The notes under the pieces are model-generated. The model did no database searches. It saw only the letters and a program-made list of their open reading frames with translations, and was not told the DNA's origin. Position numbers and translations under genes: made by a program. This document shows positions 18,669 to 27,053 of a stretch of 64,000 bases of DNA, one piece after another (position 1 is the stretch's first letter; the number at the start of each line of letters is the position of its first letter). This DNA comes from Candidatus Dormiibacterota bacterium (GTDB taxonomy: Bacteria; Acidobacteriota; Polarisedimenticolia; Gp22-AA2): positions 53,927 through 117,926 of the forward strand of contig DASQAT010000003.1 of NCBI GenBank assembly GCA_035635555.1, given 5' to 3'.

Positions 18669-19487
18669 ATGCGCATCGCTTTCCTGGGAGACGTCAACGG
18701 CCGCGCCGGGCGGCACGTCCTGGCGTCGCAGCTGCCGCGGCTCGTCGCGGCGCGCTCGATCGATTTCGTCGTGGCGAACGTCGAGAATGCCGCCGACGGG
18801 TTCGGCATCACCCCCGAGCTCAGCGAGGAGCTCCTCGCCTGCGGCATCGATTGCATGACCTCGGGGAACCACATCTGGGACAAGGTCGAGATCGTCGATT
18901 ACCTGCCGGGCCAGCCCCGTCTTCTCCGCCCGCTCAATTACCCGGACCGGGCCCCGGGCCACGGCCTCTACGTCGGTGAGACGGCGGCGGGCGTGCCGGT
19001 GGCGGTGATCAACCTGATGGGACGTGTGTTCATGCCGCCGTGCGAGAACCCCTTCCCGATCGTCGACCAGGCCCTCAAGCGTCTCGAGGGGAAGGCCGCC
19101 GTGATCCTGGTCGACGTCCACGCCGAGGCGACCTCCGAAAAGACGGCGATGGGGCGCTACCTCGACGGACGCGTCACCGCGGTGGTCGGCACGCACACGC
19201 ACGTGCAGACCGCGGACGAGATCATCCTGCCGCGAGGCACGGGTTACATCACCGACCTGGGGATGACCGGGGCGTACGATTCGGTCATCGGGATCGAGAC
19301 GGAGCTCGCGCTCAAGAAGTTCCTGACCGGCATGCCGGTCCGCTTCACGACAGCGAAGCGCGATCCGAGGATGTGCGGCGTCATTCTCGAGGCGGACGAC
19401 ACGAGCGGGCGCGCCCTTTCGATCGAGAGGATCCAGGTGCGCCCCGATGGCGGGACGCCGGGAGCGGGGGATGCGCGGACTGTTTGA
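18669..19487 (+). CDS. YmdB-family metallophosphoesterase
   Basis: This 272-residue protein belongs to the TIGR00282/YmdB family, whose B. subtilis member hydrolyses 2',3'-cyclic nucleotides and affects motility and biofilm genes. Metal ligands are visible in LGDVNGRAGR, NVENAADGFG, TSGNHIWD, DVHAEATSEK and GTHTHVQT. Its place after rny is conserved in several phyla, and a shared role in RNA turnover is likely. It overlaps xseA by 17 bases. Confidence 0.92.
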   Translation: MRIAFLGDVNGRAGRHVLASQLPRLVAARSIDFVVANVENAADGFGITPELSEELLACGIDCMTSGNHIWDKVEIVDYLPGQPRLLRPLNYPDRAPGHGLYVGETAAGVPVAVINLMGRVFMPPCENPFPIVDQALKRLEGKAAVILVDVHAEATSEKTAMGRYLDGRVTAVVGTHTHVQTADEIILPRGTGYITDLGMTGAYDSVIGIETELALKKFLTGMPVRFTTAKRDPRMCGVILEADDTSGRALSIERIQVRPDGGTPGAGDARTV

Positions 19488-20898
19488 CGAGCCGCTCCCG
19501 GACGCACCGGGAGGGGGCGCTTCAGGACCGGCGCCGCGCGAGACGCGGCGCGTCTACACCGTCAGCGAGCTCAACGCCCTGGCGCAGGAGATCCTGGAGG
19601 AGTCCTTCCCATCGATCTGGGTGGAGGGGGAGATCAGCAACCTGCGCAAGTATCCTTCGGGACACACCTACTTCACGCTCAAGGACGAGGCGGCGCAGAT
19701 CGCCGCCGTGCTGTTCCGGGGCGCCTCCCAGTCGCTCCCCTTCCGTCCGGAGGACGGCCTCAAGGTCCTGGCGCGCGGGCGGATCACCCTGTACGAAGCG
19801 CGTGGCACCTTTCAGATCATCGTGGATGCGCTCGAGCCCGCCGGGCTCGGGGCCCTGCAACTCGCGTTCGAGCAGCTCAAGGCCCGCCTCCTGGCCGAGG
19901 GTCTCTTCGACCCCGCCCGCAAGCGGCCCCTGCCCCTCCTGCCGCGGCGCATCGGCATCGTCGCGTCCCCCCGGGGCGCCGCCCTGCGCGACATCCTGAA
20001 GGTCCTCGCCCGGCGCTTCGCGAACCTCGAGATCGTCCTCGCACCGTCCCGCGTCCAGGGGGAGGGCGCCTCGCTCGAGATCGTCGAGTCGATTCGCATG
20101 CTGAACCGTCTCGGTGGCATCGACGTTCTGATCCTGGCGCGCGGGGGCGGCTCGATCGAAGACCTCTGGCCGTTCAACGAGGAGCGCGTGGCGCGCGCCA
20201 TCGCGGCCTCCACCGTCCCCGTCGTCTCCGCCGTGGGACACGAGGTGGACACGACCATCGCCGATCTCGTCGCCGATCTGCGGGCACCCACGCCGTCGGC
20301 CGCGGCCGAGATGGTGGTCCGATCGAAGGAGGAGCTGGGGGATCGGATCGCGGCCCTGCGCGGGCGCCTGATCGCCGCGGCCCGCCTGCGGCTGTCCGCG
20401 GCGGGCGTCGCGCTCGAGGACGCGGGCTCGGCGCGGGCGCGCGAGGCGGTGCGCGACCGGCTCCGCGACCTGGCCCTGCGGGTCGACGATCTGACCTTCC
20501 GCCTCGGGGCGCACCTGGAGCGGACGACGACGGACGCGCGGCATCGCCTCGAGATCCTGAAGGAGCGCATGACACCGGAGAGACTCGCGGGACGCCTGCG
20601 GCACCGCAGGGCCAGGGCCGACGGCCTCGACAGGCTTCTCCATGCTTCGATGACGACCCGGCTGCAGCGCGCGCGGGATCAGTGCTCCGCCTACGCCGAG
20701 AGACTCCTGGCCCTGTCCCCTCTCGCGGTCCTGGGGCGCGGCTACGCGATCTGCAGGCTGCAGAGCACGGGGGCGATCCTGAAGGACAGCACCGCCGCGC
20801 GCGCCGGCGACGCCGTCAGTATCAGGCTACACCGCGGCAGTCTCGACTGCGCGGTCACGGAGGTCCGAGCCCATGGCGAGCGCGAAGAAGGGGTCTAG
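19471..20898 (+). CDS. xseA: Exodeoxyribonuclease VII large subunit
   Basis: It is the catalytic subunit of the single-strand exonuclease ExoVII. The protein has 475 residues. An OB-fold (WVEGEISNLRKYPSGHTYFTLKD) is followed by the catalytic core (VARGG-type segment LILARGGGSIEDLWPFNE and GHEVDTTIADLVADLRAPTPSAAAE) and a long helical C-terminus that binds XseB. The ATG at 19471 has GGGAG six bases upstream; ATG 19447 would add eight residues. It overlaps both neighbours. Confidence 0.94.
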   Translation: MRGLFDEPLPDAPGGGASGPAPRETRRVYTVSELNALAQEILEESFPSIWVEGEISNLRKYPSGHTYFTLKDEAAQIAAVLFRGASQSLPFRPEDGLKVLARGRITLYEARGTFQIIVDALEPAGLGALQLAFEQLKARLLAEGLFDPARKRPLPLLPRRIGIVASPRGAALRDILKVLARRFANLEIVLAPSRVQGEGASLEIVESIRMLNRLGGIDVLILARGGGSIEDLWPFNEERVARAIAASTVPVVSAVGHEVDTTIADLVADLRAPTPSAAAEMVVRSKEELGDRIAALRGRLIAAARLRLSAAGVALEDAGSARAREAVRDRLRDLALRVDDLTFRLGAHLERTTTDARHRLEILKERMTPERLAGRLRHRRARADGLDRLLHASMTTRLQRARDQCSAYAERLLALSPLAVLGRGYAICRLQSTGAILKDSTAARAGDAVSIRLHRGSLDCAVTEVRAHGEREEGV

Positions 20899-21145
20899 GC
20901 AGCCGGGTTTCGAGGAGGCGCTCGAGCGACTGGAGGCGATCGTCAAGAGCCTCGAGGAGGGGGACCGTCCGCTGGAGGACTCGCTGCGGCTTTTCGAGGA
21001 AGGCGTATCGCTCACGAGGCTCTGCGCCGCGAAACTCGAGGAGGCCCAGCGCCGCATCGACGTTCTGACGCGCGGCGAGCAGGGCGACCTGAAGCTCGCG
21101 CCGTTCGAGGACGAGGGTGAGGGCGGGGAACCCGGGCGCTCATGA
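20873..21145 (+). CDS. xseB: Exodeoxyribonuclease VII small subunit
   Basis: This small helical partner of XseA has 90 residues. The core FEEALERLEAIVKSLEEGDRPLEDSL is diagnostic. It starts inside the end of xseA and overlaps the ispA start (ATGA), so the ExoVII subunits are translated together with the isoprenoid gene, a common arrangement. Confidence 0.95.
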   Translation: MASAKKGSRQPGFEEALERLEAIVKSLEEGDRPLEDSLRLFEEGVSLTRLCAAKLEEAQRRIDVLTRGEQGDLKLAPFEDEGEGGEPGRS

Positions 21146-22029
21146 GGCTTCCCGCGCGGATGCAACGCGATCGACGGCTCGTCGATGCCGCCCTGCGCAG
21201 GTTCCTGCCGAGCCGCGTCGAGGTCCCGCTGACCGTGCGCCGCGCCATGGTGTACTCGCTGTTCCCCGGGGGCAAGCGTCTGCGGCCGATCCTGGCGATC
21301 ACCGCCTGCCGGGCGCTGGGGGGGCGCGTGTCCGACGTCCTTCCTGTGGCGGCCGCGATCGAGATGATCCACACTTACTCGCTGATCCACGACGATCTTC
21401 CGGCCCTCGACAACGACGACCTGCGCCGAGGACGGGCCACCAGCCACCGCGTCTTCGGAGAGGCGATGGCGATCCTGGCCGGGGACGCGCTCCTCAACCA
21501 CGCCTTCGAGATCGCCGCCACGCACCCGGGTGGCCCGGGTCTCGCGGCGCGCAAGATGCGGTCGATAGGTCTCCTGGCGCGCGCGGCGGGGGTCACCGGC
21601 ATGATCGGCGGGCAGGTGATGGATCTCGAGGCGGAGGGCCGCCCCTATTCCTACGGGACGCTCCTCAAGATCCACCGGGGCAAGACCGGGGCGCTGATCT
21701 CCGCGGCGGCGCAGATCGGCGGGATCATCGCGGGGGTCGGCCGACGGGAGCTCCGGGCGCTACGCGCCTACGGCGATGCCGTGGGACTGGCCTTCCAGAT
21801 CGTCGATGACATCCTGGACCGGGAAGGGGATCCCGAACGACTGGGCAAGACCCTCGGCAAGGACGCGCGGTCCCGCAAGGCGACGTTCCCTGCCCTGCTG
21901 GGCGTCGAGGGTTCTCGTCGCCGCGCGGAGGAGGCGATCGGGCGCGCCGAGCGCGCTCTTCTGCGTTTCGGGACCCGCGGACGGGCGCTCGGAGTCCTCG
22001 CGCGCTTCATCGTCCACCGCGCGAATTGA
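21142..22029 (+). CDS. ispA: Polyprenyl (farnesyl/geranylgeranyl) diphosphate synthase
   Basis: This prenyltransferase extends DMAPP or GPP with IPP. The protein has 295 residues. The first Asp-rich motif is DDLPALDNDDLRRGR (DDxxxxD type), the second is DDILDREGDPERLGKTLGKD, and GGKRLRP binds IPP. Chain length (C15 or C20) cannot be settled by eye, but the xseB-ispA context favours FPP synthase. The family usually neighbours dxs; here tlyA follows instead. Confidence 0.92.
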   Translation: MRLPARMQRDRRLVDAALRRFLPSRVEVPLTVRRAMVYSLFPGGKRLRPILAITACRALGGRVSDVLPVAAAIEMIHTYSLIHDDLPALDNDDLRRGRATSHRVFGEAMAILAGDALLNHAFEIAATHPGGPGLAARKMRSIGLLARAAGVTGMIGGQVMDLEAEGRPYSYGTLLKIHRGKTGALISAAAQIGGIIAGVGRRELRALRAYGDAVGLAFQIVDDILDREGDPERLGKTLGKDARSRKATFPALLGVEGSRRRAEEAIGRAERALLRFGTRGRALGVLARFIVHRAN

Positions 22030-22895
22030 GCCGCGTGCGCCGGGAGAAGCCGGGGCTCGAACGCGCGGAGGGGCACGCCGGGGCGGGGACGGCCAGACGG
22101 CCGAAGGAACGCCTCGACCGGCTGCTGGTCGAGCGCGGTCTGGCCAGGAGCCGGGAACGCGCGCAGGCCCTGGTTCTCGCGGGGGTCGTGCGCGTCGACG
22201 GCAAGGCGGGGCAGAAACCGGGGACGCTCCTGTCTCCCGATGCCGTGATCGAGGTGCGGGCACCCGACCACCCGTTCGTCGGGCGGGGCGGTGTCAAGCT
22301 GGAAGGGGCGCTCGCGAGCCTGCGTGTCGCGGTCTCCGGGCGCCTGGCCCTGGACATCGGCGCCTCGACCGGAGGGTTCACCGACTGCCTCCTCAGGCGC
22401 GGGGCGGCGCGCGTGTACGCGCTCGACGTCGGCCGGGGTCTTCTCGACTGGTCGCTGCGCAGCGACCCCCGGGTGGTGGTCCTCGAAGGGCGGAACGCCC
22501 GGTATCTCTCCCGGGATGATCTGCCGGAGCAGGTGGATCTGGCGGTGATCGACGTGAGCTTCATCTCCCTGAGGCTGATCTTCCCGCCGCTGCCGCCCCT
22601 CCTTCTGAAGGACGCCGACGTCGTGGCGCTGGTGAAGCCGCAGTTCGAAGTGGGCAAGGGGGAGATCGGCAAGGGAGGGATCGTGCGCGAGCCGGAGAAG
22701 CACCTGAAGTCGGTCCTGTCGGCGGCCGCGGCCGCGGACAAGGCCGGGTTCTCGGTGCGCGGCGCCTGCGTCTCGCCGCTTCCGGGAGCCGAAGGGAACC
22801 GCGAGTTCTTCCTGCACCTGTCCCTCGACGCGGCGGGGGCGCTGCGCGGCGAGACCCTGGACCGTCTTCTGGGAGGCATCGTTCATGGCGGATGA
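22026..22895 (+). CDS. tlyA: TlyA-family rRNA 2'-O-methyltransferase
   Basis: The protein has 289 residues. An S4 RNA-binding domain (about 27-90, starting RLDRLLVERGLARSRERAQ) is followed by an FtsJ-type SAM methyltransferase domain (DIGASTGGFTDCLLRRGA, ALDVGRGLLDW, DVSFISLRLI, VKPQFEVGKGEIGKGGIV). TlyA methylates 2'-OH of cytidines in 16S and/or 23S rRNA and affects capreomycin sensitivity in mycobacteria. The TTG start overlaps the ispA stop. The first 25 residues are an unconserved basic tail. It overlaps nadK by 11 bases. Confidence 0.92.
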   Translation: MSRVRREKPGLERAEGHAGAGTARRPKERLDRLLVERGLARSRERAQALVLAGVVRVDGKAGQKPGTLLSPDAVIEVRAPDHPFVGRGGVKLEGALASLRVAVSGRLALDIGASTGGFTDCLLRRGAARVYALDVGRGLLDWSLRSDPRVVVLEGRNARYLSRDDLPEQVDLAVIDVSFISLRLIFPPLPPLLLKDADVVALVKPQFEVGKGEIGKGGIVREPEKHLKSVLSAAAAADKAGFSVRGACVSPLPGAEGNREFFLHLSLDAAGALRGETLDRLLGGIVHGG

Positions 22896-23769
22896 GACCC
22901 GGCGGAAAACGATCTCGACCGTGACCATCGTCGCCAAGCGGCAGGCGGCCGAGGCCCGTCTCGCCGCGCGCCATTGCGCGCGGTTCCTGGAGGCGCGCCG
23001 CGTCGCGGTCACCTTCGATCCGTTCACCGCGCGGGCCCTGGGTCGCCGCCGGGACGGCCGCGTCCCCGGCGGCGCCGCCCGGCCTTCCGACCTGTACATC
23101 GTGATCGGCGGTGACGGCACGCTCCTGATGGTGGCCCGGGACCTCGCCGCCCGTCCCCGCCCGATCCTCGGCATCAATCTCGGCGGGCTCGGCTTCCTGA
23201 CCGAGACCGGCCCCGGCGAGATGGAGGAGATCCTGATCGAAATCCTGGACGGGCGCTACGCCCTCGACCGCCGCATCGGTCTCGAGGTCAGCATCGTGCG
23301 CGGCGGAAAGACCGTGATGCGCCAGGTGACGCTCAATGATGCGGTCATCAACAAGGGGGCCCTGGCGCGCATCATCGAGCTCCGGCTGTCGATCGATCGT
23401 GATCCCGTCACCACCTACAAGTCGGACGGCCTGATCATCTCCACGCCGACCGGCTCGACCGCCTACTCGCTGTCGGCCGGAGGGCCGATCATCCACCCCA
23501 GCCTGAAGGCCTTCCTGATCACGCCGATCTGCCCGCACACCCTGAGCATGCGTCCCCTCGTGCTGCCCGACGATTCGACGGCCGAAGTCAGCCTGCACAC
23601 CGGTGATTCGGAGGTCTACCTGACCCTGGACGGCCAGGTCGGCCACGCGCTCAGGACCAAGGACCGGGTCCGGGTGCGGCGCAGCCGCCAGCCGATCCTG
23701 ATGGTCCGGTCGCCGCGCAAATCGTACTTCGAGGTCCTAAGGCACAAGCTGCACTGGGGGGAGCGCTGA
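22885..23769 (+). CDS. nadK: NAD kinase
   Basis: It phosphorylates NAD to NADP. The protein has 294 residues and the family signatures: VIGGDGTLL (ATP site), NLGGLGFLTE, NDAVINKG, TPTGSTAYSLSAGGPI and the C-terminal beta sandwich. A segment at about 45-60 (GRRRDGRVPGGAARPSD) is longer than usual. It is the last gene of the rny-nadK string and is convergent with the CcmH-like gene, with only seven bases between them. Confidence 0.95.
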   Translation: MADETRRKTISTVTIVAKRQAAEARLAARHCARFLEARRVAVTFDPFTARALGRRRDGRVPGGAARPSDLYIVIGGDGTLLMVARDLAARPRPILGINLGGLGFLTETGPGEMEEILIEILDGRYALDRRIGLEVSIVRGGKTVMRQVTLNDAVINKGALARIIELRLSIDRDPVTTYKSDGLIISTPTGSTAYSLSAGGPIIHPSLKAFLITPICPHTLSMRPLVLPDDSTAEVSLHTGDSEVYLTLDGQVGHALRTKDRVRVRRSRQPILMVRSPRKSYFEVLRHKLHWGER

Positions 23770-23776
23770 AGGAATC

Positions 23777-24298
23777 CTACCGCGTGCGCTTCTTCCTGGC
23801 GCGTGTGGGCGAGGGTGAGGGGGTGGGCGTGGGCGTGGCGGTGGCGACGAGGACGCCGGATCCGTAGCGGCCCACCATGGCCGCGTCGATCTCCTGGCCG
23901 GTCTTTTTCGCGTTGACCAGCTCCTGCACATACAGACGCATGTCACGCGATCCCGGAGTCTTGCTGCAGGTGCAGACATTCAGGAGATCGTTGCAGGAGC
24001 AGACGCAGCGGTAGCGCTCCGCGATGATGCTGGCTTCCGGCGACAGTCGCACGGGAAGGGGGGCCGAGATGGGCGTACCCTGCGCCGGGTTCTCCGTGCC
24101 CGCCTGGGCCGGGGTGGCCGACGGCTCGGGCGCCGCGCCGGGAGCACCCGTGTGGCTCTTGCGGTACAGGGCGAACGCCACGAGACCGATCAGGACGACG
24201 GCACCGGCCACCACGACCAGGTTGGCGAGGCGCGGCTGCGCCGGCGGCCGTCCGGCCCCCTGCGTCCCGCTCTGTTCCCCACCCCGCGGCTCGTCCAC
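23777..24298 (-). CDS. Membrane-anchored CcmH/NrfF-like cysteine protein
   Basis: The 173-residue protein has one membrane helix (about 25-46), a Pro/Ala-rich linker, a cysteine cluster (RYRCVCSCNDLLNVCTC, about 94-110) and a helical segment ending ARYG-like (MVGRYGSGVL). This layout resembles CcmH/NrfF-type proteins, which hold apocytochrome c thiols during heme attachment, but with a CxCxC...CxC cluster instead of one CxxC. A function in cytochrome c maturation is inferred, and would suit the multiheme cytochrome at 60-63 kb. It starts at GTG; a TATAAT (24359-24354, minus) gives a leader of about 50 bases. The C-terminus is a Thr-Pro repeat and a basic tail. Confidence 0.65.
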   Translation of the reverse strand: MDEPRGGEQSGTQGAGRPPAQPRLANLVVVAGAVVLIGLVAFALYRKSHTGAPGAAPEPSATPAQAGTENPAQGTPISAPLPVRLSPEASIIAERYRCVCSCNDLLNVCTCSKTPGSRDMRLYVQELVNAKKTGQEIDAAMVGRYGSGVLVATATPTPTPSPSPTRARKKRTR

Positions 24299-24620
24299 GC
24301 CCCGACCTCGAAGACCCAGCCTTCGCCCGCTTCACCCCGGGCGAAAGCGCGGCATTATAGTGTAGCCACGCAGCCGAAGGCCAGCGCACCCAGTCGTCTG
24401 AACACACGCGGCGCGGGGCCCTTCCCCCGCGCGGTCGTCTGAGACCGCGCGCCGGGGCCCCGCCGCGCGCTCCCCAGCGCGGTGGGCGGCGCGTGGCGAA
24501 GCGAGGGGAGGTTCGCGCAGCGAACCGGACCCGTGCCGCGCGCGCGAACAGCCCCGCGCCGCGCCCCCTCTGGACGGGACACCCGTGACCACTTATGATG
24601 CGGACGGCAAGGAGGGGCGG
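24299..24620. other. Divergent intergenic region with a nested palindrome (24407-24467)
   Basis: It separates the CcmH-like gene (minus) from yqeY (plus). An outer 9-bp arm pair (GCGGGGCCC 24413-24421, GGGCCCCGC 24455-24463) encloses a perfect inner 8-bp pair (GCGCGGTC 24429-24436, GACCGCGC 24443-24450, loop GTCTGA). The arms extend outward with one bulge. The rest is very G+C-rich with no coding signal. Minus promoter element: TATAAT 24359-24354. Confidence 0.6.
24571..24599 (+). promoter_or_regulatory. Promoter of yqeY-like gene
   Basis: TGGACG (24571-24576) and TATGAT (24594-24599) are 17 bases apart. A start near 24606 would leave a 15-base leader containing GGAGG before ATG 24621. Confidence 0.5.
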
Positions 24621-25058
24621 ATGATCGAGACCTTCAAGGCTGACCTGACGCAGGCGATGCGGCGTCAGGACGCGATCACCATGGCAACGCTGCGCATGCT
24701 GATCTCCCAGGTGCAGTACGCGCGGATCGACGCGAAGCGCGACCTGACCCAGGACGACTACCTGACCCTTCTGCAGCGGGCGGTGAAGACGCGCCGCGAG
24801 GCGATCGAGCACTACGATAAGGGAGGCCGCAAGGACCTGGCCGACAAGGAGCGCGCGGAGATCGCCGTCATCGAGCGTTATCTGCCGGCCGCGATGAGCG
24901 CCGAGGACATGGCCGCGGCCGTCGATGCCCTCCTGAAGGATCTGGCGATCAGCGAGAAGAAGGACCTCGGCCGTGCCATGAAGGAGTTCATGGCCCGTCA
25001 CCGCGGCCGCGCCGACGGCAAGGCGGCGAACGCCCTCATCGCCTCCCGGCTGAAATAG
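24621..25058 (+). CDS. GatB/YqeY domain protein
   Basis: The 145-residue helical protein matches the YqeY family (IETFKADLTQAMRRQD, TLRMLISQVQYARI, DRERAEI-like DKERAEIAVIERYLPAAMS, GRAMKEFMA). The family is related to the tail of the amidotransferase subunit GatB and may bind tRNA or assist aminoacylation; its function is unproven. The ATG at 24621 has GGAGG five bases upstream and gives the usual length; an upstream GTG at 24585 would add 12 unconserved residues. Confidence 0.88.
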   Translation: MIETFKADLTQAMRRQDAITMATLRMLISQVQYARIDAKRDLTQDDYLTLLQRAVKTRREAIEHYDKGGRKDLADKERAEIAVIERYLPAAMSAEDMAAAVDALLKDLAISEKKDLGRAMKEFMARHRGRADGKAANALIASRLK

Positions 25059-25066
25059 GGCTCCGC

Positions 25067-27025
25067 GTGACGCCCGGCCCGATCAGCCGCGGCGAGGCGG
25101 CCGCCCTCCTGGCCCTCCTCCTCCTGCTGCTGGCCCTCACCCTCACTCCGATCACGAACAACGATCTCTTCATCCACTTGAAGACCGGCGAGACGATCCT
25201 GAAGACAGGAAGCGTTCCGCGCGTCGACGACTACTCGGCCCTGGCGCGCGGACGCCCGTACATCGCCCACGAGTGGCTCGCCGGCGTCGTGTTCAAACTG
25301 GTGCAGGCCGCGGCCGGCTGGAACGGCCTGATCCTGCTCAAGGCGCTGGTCGGGATCGCGGTGGCCGCCCTGCTCTATGCCGCGGCCCGCCAGACCGGCG
25401 TTCCTCCGGACACGGGGCTCCCGGCGCTGGCGTTCGTCCTGATCCTCGCCGCCTCGCGATTCATGGAGAGACCGCACATCTTCACGTCTCTCATGATCGC
25501 CGCCTTCCTGCTGCTGCTGACGCGGCGGCGCCGGGGCTTGCGCGCGCCGGTGTGGGCTTTCCTCCTGCTTCAGACGATCTGGGCGAATCTGCACGGCGGC
25601 TTCGTCCTCGGCCCGGTGATCGTCGCGCTGGCCGCGGCGGCCACAGCGCTCGATCGGTTCCTCGAGCGTCGCGCCGGTCTCGGGACGACCCGCGGCGCAT
25701 CGCCGTCCTCCGTCGCGCCGGTACCGGCGCGTGAGGCCGCCTCGCTCGGCCTGCTGGCCATCGGACTGGTGCTGGTCTCGCTCGTGAACCCCTACGGGCC
25801 GAGGCTCCTGAAATTCCCGTTCGCGCTCACAGGAACCTCCTTCATGGGCGAGATCTACGAGTGGCTCCCCCCTCTCGTCGCGTTCGACTTCAGGAACGGC
25901 ACGTTGACGCCCAGTCCCTACGCCTCCACCTACATGGCCCTGTACTACCTGGCGTGGATCGGTTTCGGGATCCTCTCCTTCGGCCTCGTCGCCGCGCGCT
26001 GGCGGCGCGGGCACCCGCTGCCGCAGGGCGCGACCTTCGCCGTTCTGGTGTTCGCCCTGTTCCTGATCCTGTCTCTGCGGATGAACCGGAACGTCGCAGA
26101 CTTCGCCCTGGCCACCTTTCCGGGGGTCATGACCGCCTTCACGGCGGCGCGCGGAGACGGCAGGCGGCCTTCGCTCCTTCCCTGGATCGCGACGGCGCTC
26201 CTCCTTGTCGCGGCGTGGTTCGCCGTCATGGGCTACCCGTACTCCCCCGCCATGCGCCGCAGCCCCGGCCTGGGGATCGGCCGGAACATCCCGGTGGCCG
26301 CCGCGGACTATCTCGCCGGCATCGGGGTGCGGGGCAACGTCTTCAACACCTACGCTTCGGGGGGCTACCTCATCGACCGCCTGTATCCCGCGGTGCGCGT
26401 CGCGATGGACTCCAGGAACGACGTCTACGGAGAGGATCTGTACCGCCAGTACAGCCGCGCGCTGAGCGACGCCGATGCGCTCGACGCCCTGCTCGATCGC
26501 CTGGACGCGGCAGCCATTCTGCTCGAGTGGCCCAACCAGGGGATGATGACCGCCGCGGCCGCGGTGCATCGGCTGAAGGGCTGGACGCCGGTCTTCTTCG
26601 ACGACGTGGCGGTGATCTACCTGCGCGCCGACGGTCCGTGGGCCGGGGTGGCGGAGCGGGACGGCTACACGCTGCTCGACCCGGCTCTCTACAGGGGGGG
26701 CGCCATCCGTCACGAGAACGCGGCGCGCGCCCTGGCCGAGGCGGAGAGGGCGCTGGCGCAGGGGGGCTCGTACATCGCGCGGGTCATCCGGATCGACGCG
26801 CTGTACGGGCTGAAGAGGGACAGCGAGGCGCTGCAGGACGAGGACCGCCTCCTGAAGGAGGACCCGCCCCTGTTCCACATCTACACGCACCTCGGCTGGA
26901 TCCGCCTGGCGCGCGGCGATCGGGCGGAGGCGGCGGCTCGTTTCCGCCGCGCCCTTCACTACCAGCCCGACTCGCAGCTGGCGATGCAGGGACTGTCGCT
27001 GGCGCAGGGCGCCGCGTCCCCGTGA
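25067..27025 (+). CDS. Large multi-pass membrane protein with C-terminal TPR (GT-C-like)
   Basis: The 652-residue protein has about ten to twelve hydrophobic segments in residues 10-410 and a soluble C-terminal part. After the first helix comes an acidic loop (NNDLFIHLKTGETIL...VPRVDDYSALARG...HEWLAGVVF) resembling the first extracytoplasmic loop of GT-C glycosyltransferase-like proteins. The end (about 585-645) forms a TPR-like pair of helices (YTHLGWIRLARGDRAEAAARFRRAL). A role in lipid-linked sugar transfer is possible but not shown. The GTG start lies nine bases after the yqeY stop. Confidence 0.7.
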   Translation: MTPGPISRGEAAALLALLLLLLALTLTPITNNDLFIHLKTGETILKTGSVPRVDDYSALARGRPYIAHEWLAGVVFKLVQAAAGWNGLILLKALVGIAVAALLYAAARQTGVPPDTGLPALAFVLILAASRFMERPHIFTSLMIAAFLLLLTRRRRGLRAPVWAFLLLQTIWANLHGGFVLGPVIVALAAAATALDRFLERRAGLGTTRGASPSSVAPVPAREAASLGLLAIGLVLVSLVNPYGPRLLKFPFALTGTSFMGEIYEWLPPLVAFDFRNGTLTPSPYASTYMALYYLAWIGFGILSFGLVAARWRRGHPLPQGATFAVLVFALFLILSLRMNRNVADFALATFPGVMTAFTAARGDGRRPSLLPWIATALLLVAAWFAVMGYPYSPAMRRSPGLGIGRNIPVAAADYLAGIGVRGNVFNTYASGGYLIDRLYPAVRVAMDSRNDVYGEDLYRQYSRALSDADALDALLDRLDAAAILLEWPNQGMMTAAAAVHRLKGWTPVFFDDVAVIYLRADGPWAGVAERDGYTLLDPALYRGGAIRHENAARALAEAERALAQGGSYIARVIRIDALYGLKRDSEALQDEDRLLKEDPPLFHIYTHLGWIRLARGDRAEAAARFRRALHYQPDSQLAMQGLSLAQGAASP

Positions 27026-27027
27026 GA

Positions 27028-27044
27028 CGGCCGGTCCTCGGCCG
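27028..27044. other. Short hairpin between convergent genes
   Basis: CGGCCG (27028-27033) pairs with CGGCCG (27039-27044) around GTCCT, followed on the plus strand by a pyrimidine run ending in TTT. It lies between two convergent stops and may end transcription weakly. Confidence 0.3.
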
Positions 27045-27053
27045 CTCCTCCTT

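Noticed and set aside
24407..24467. CRISPR repeat or terminator
   Set aside because: Single copy, no spacers, no T-run, and located between divergent gene starts.
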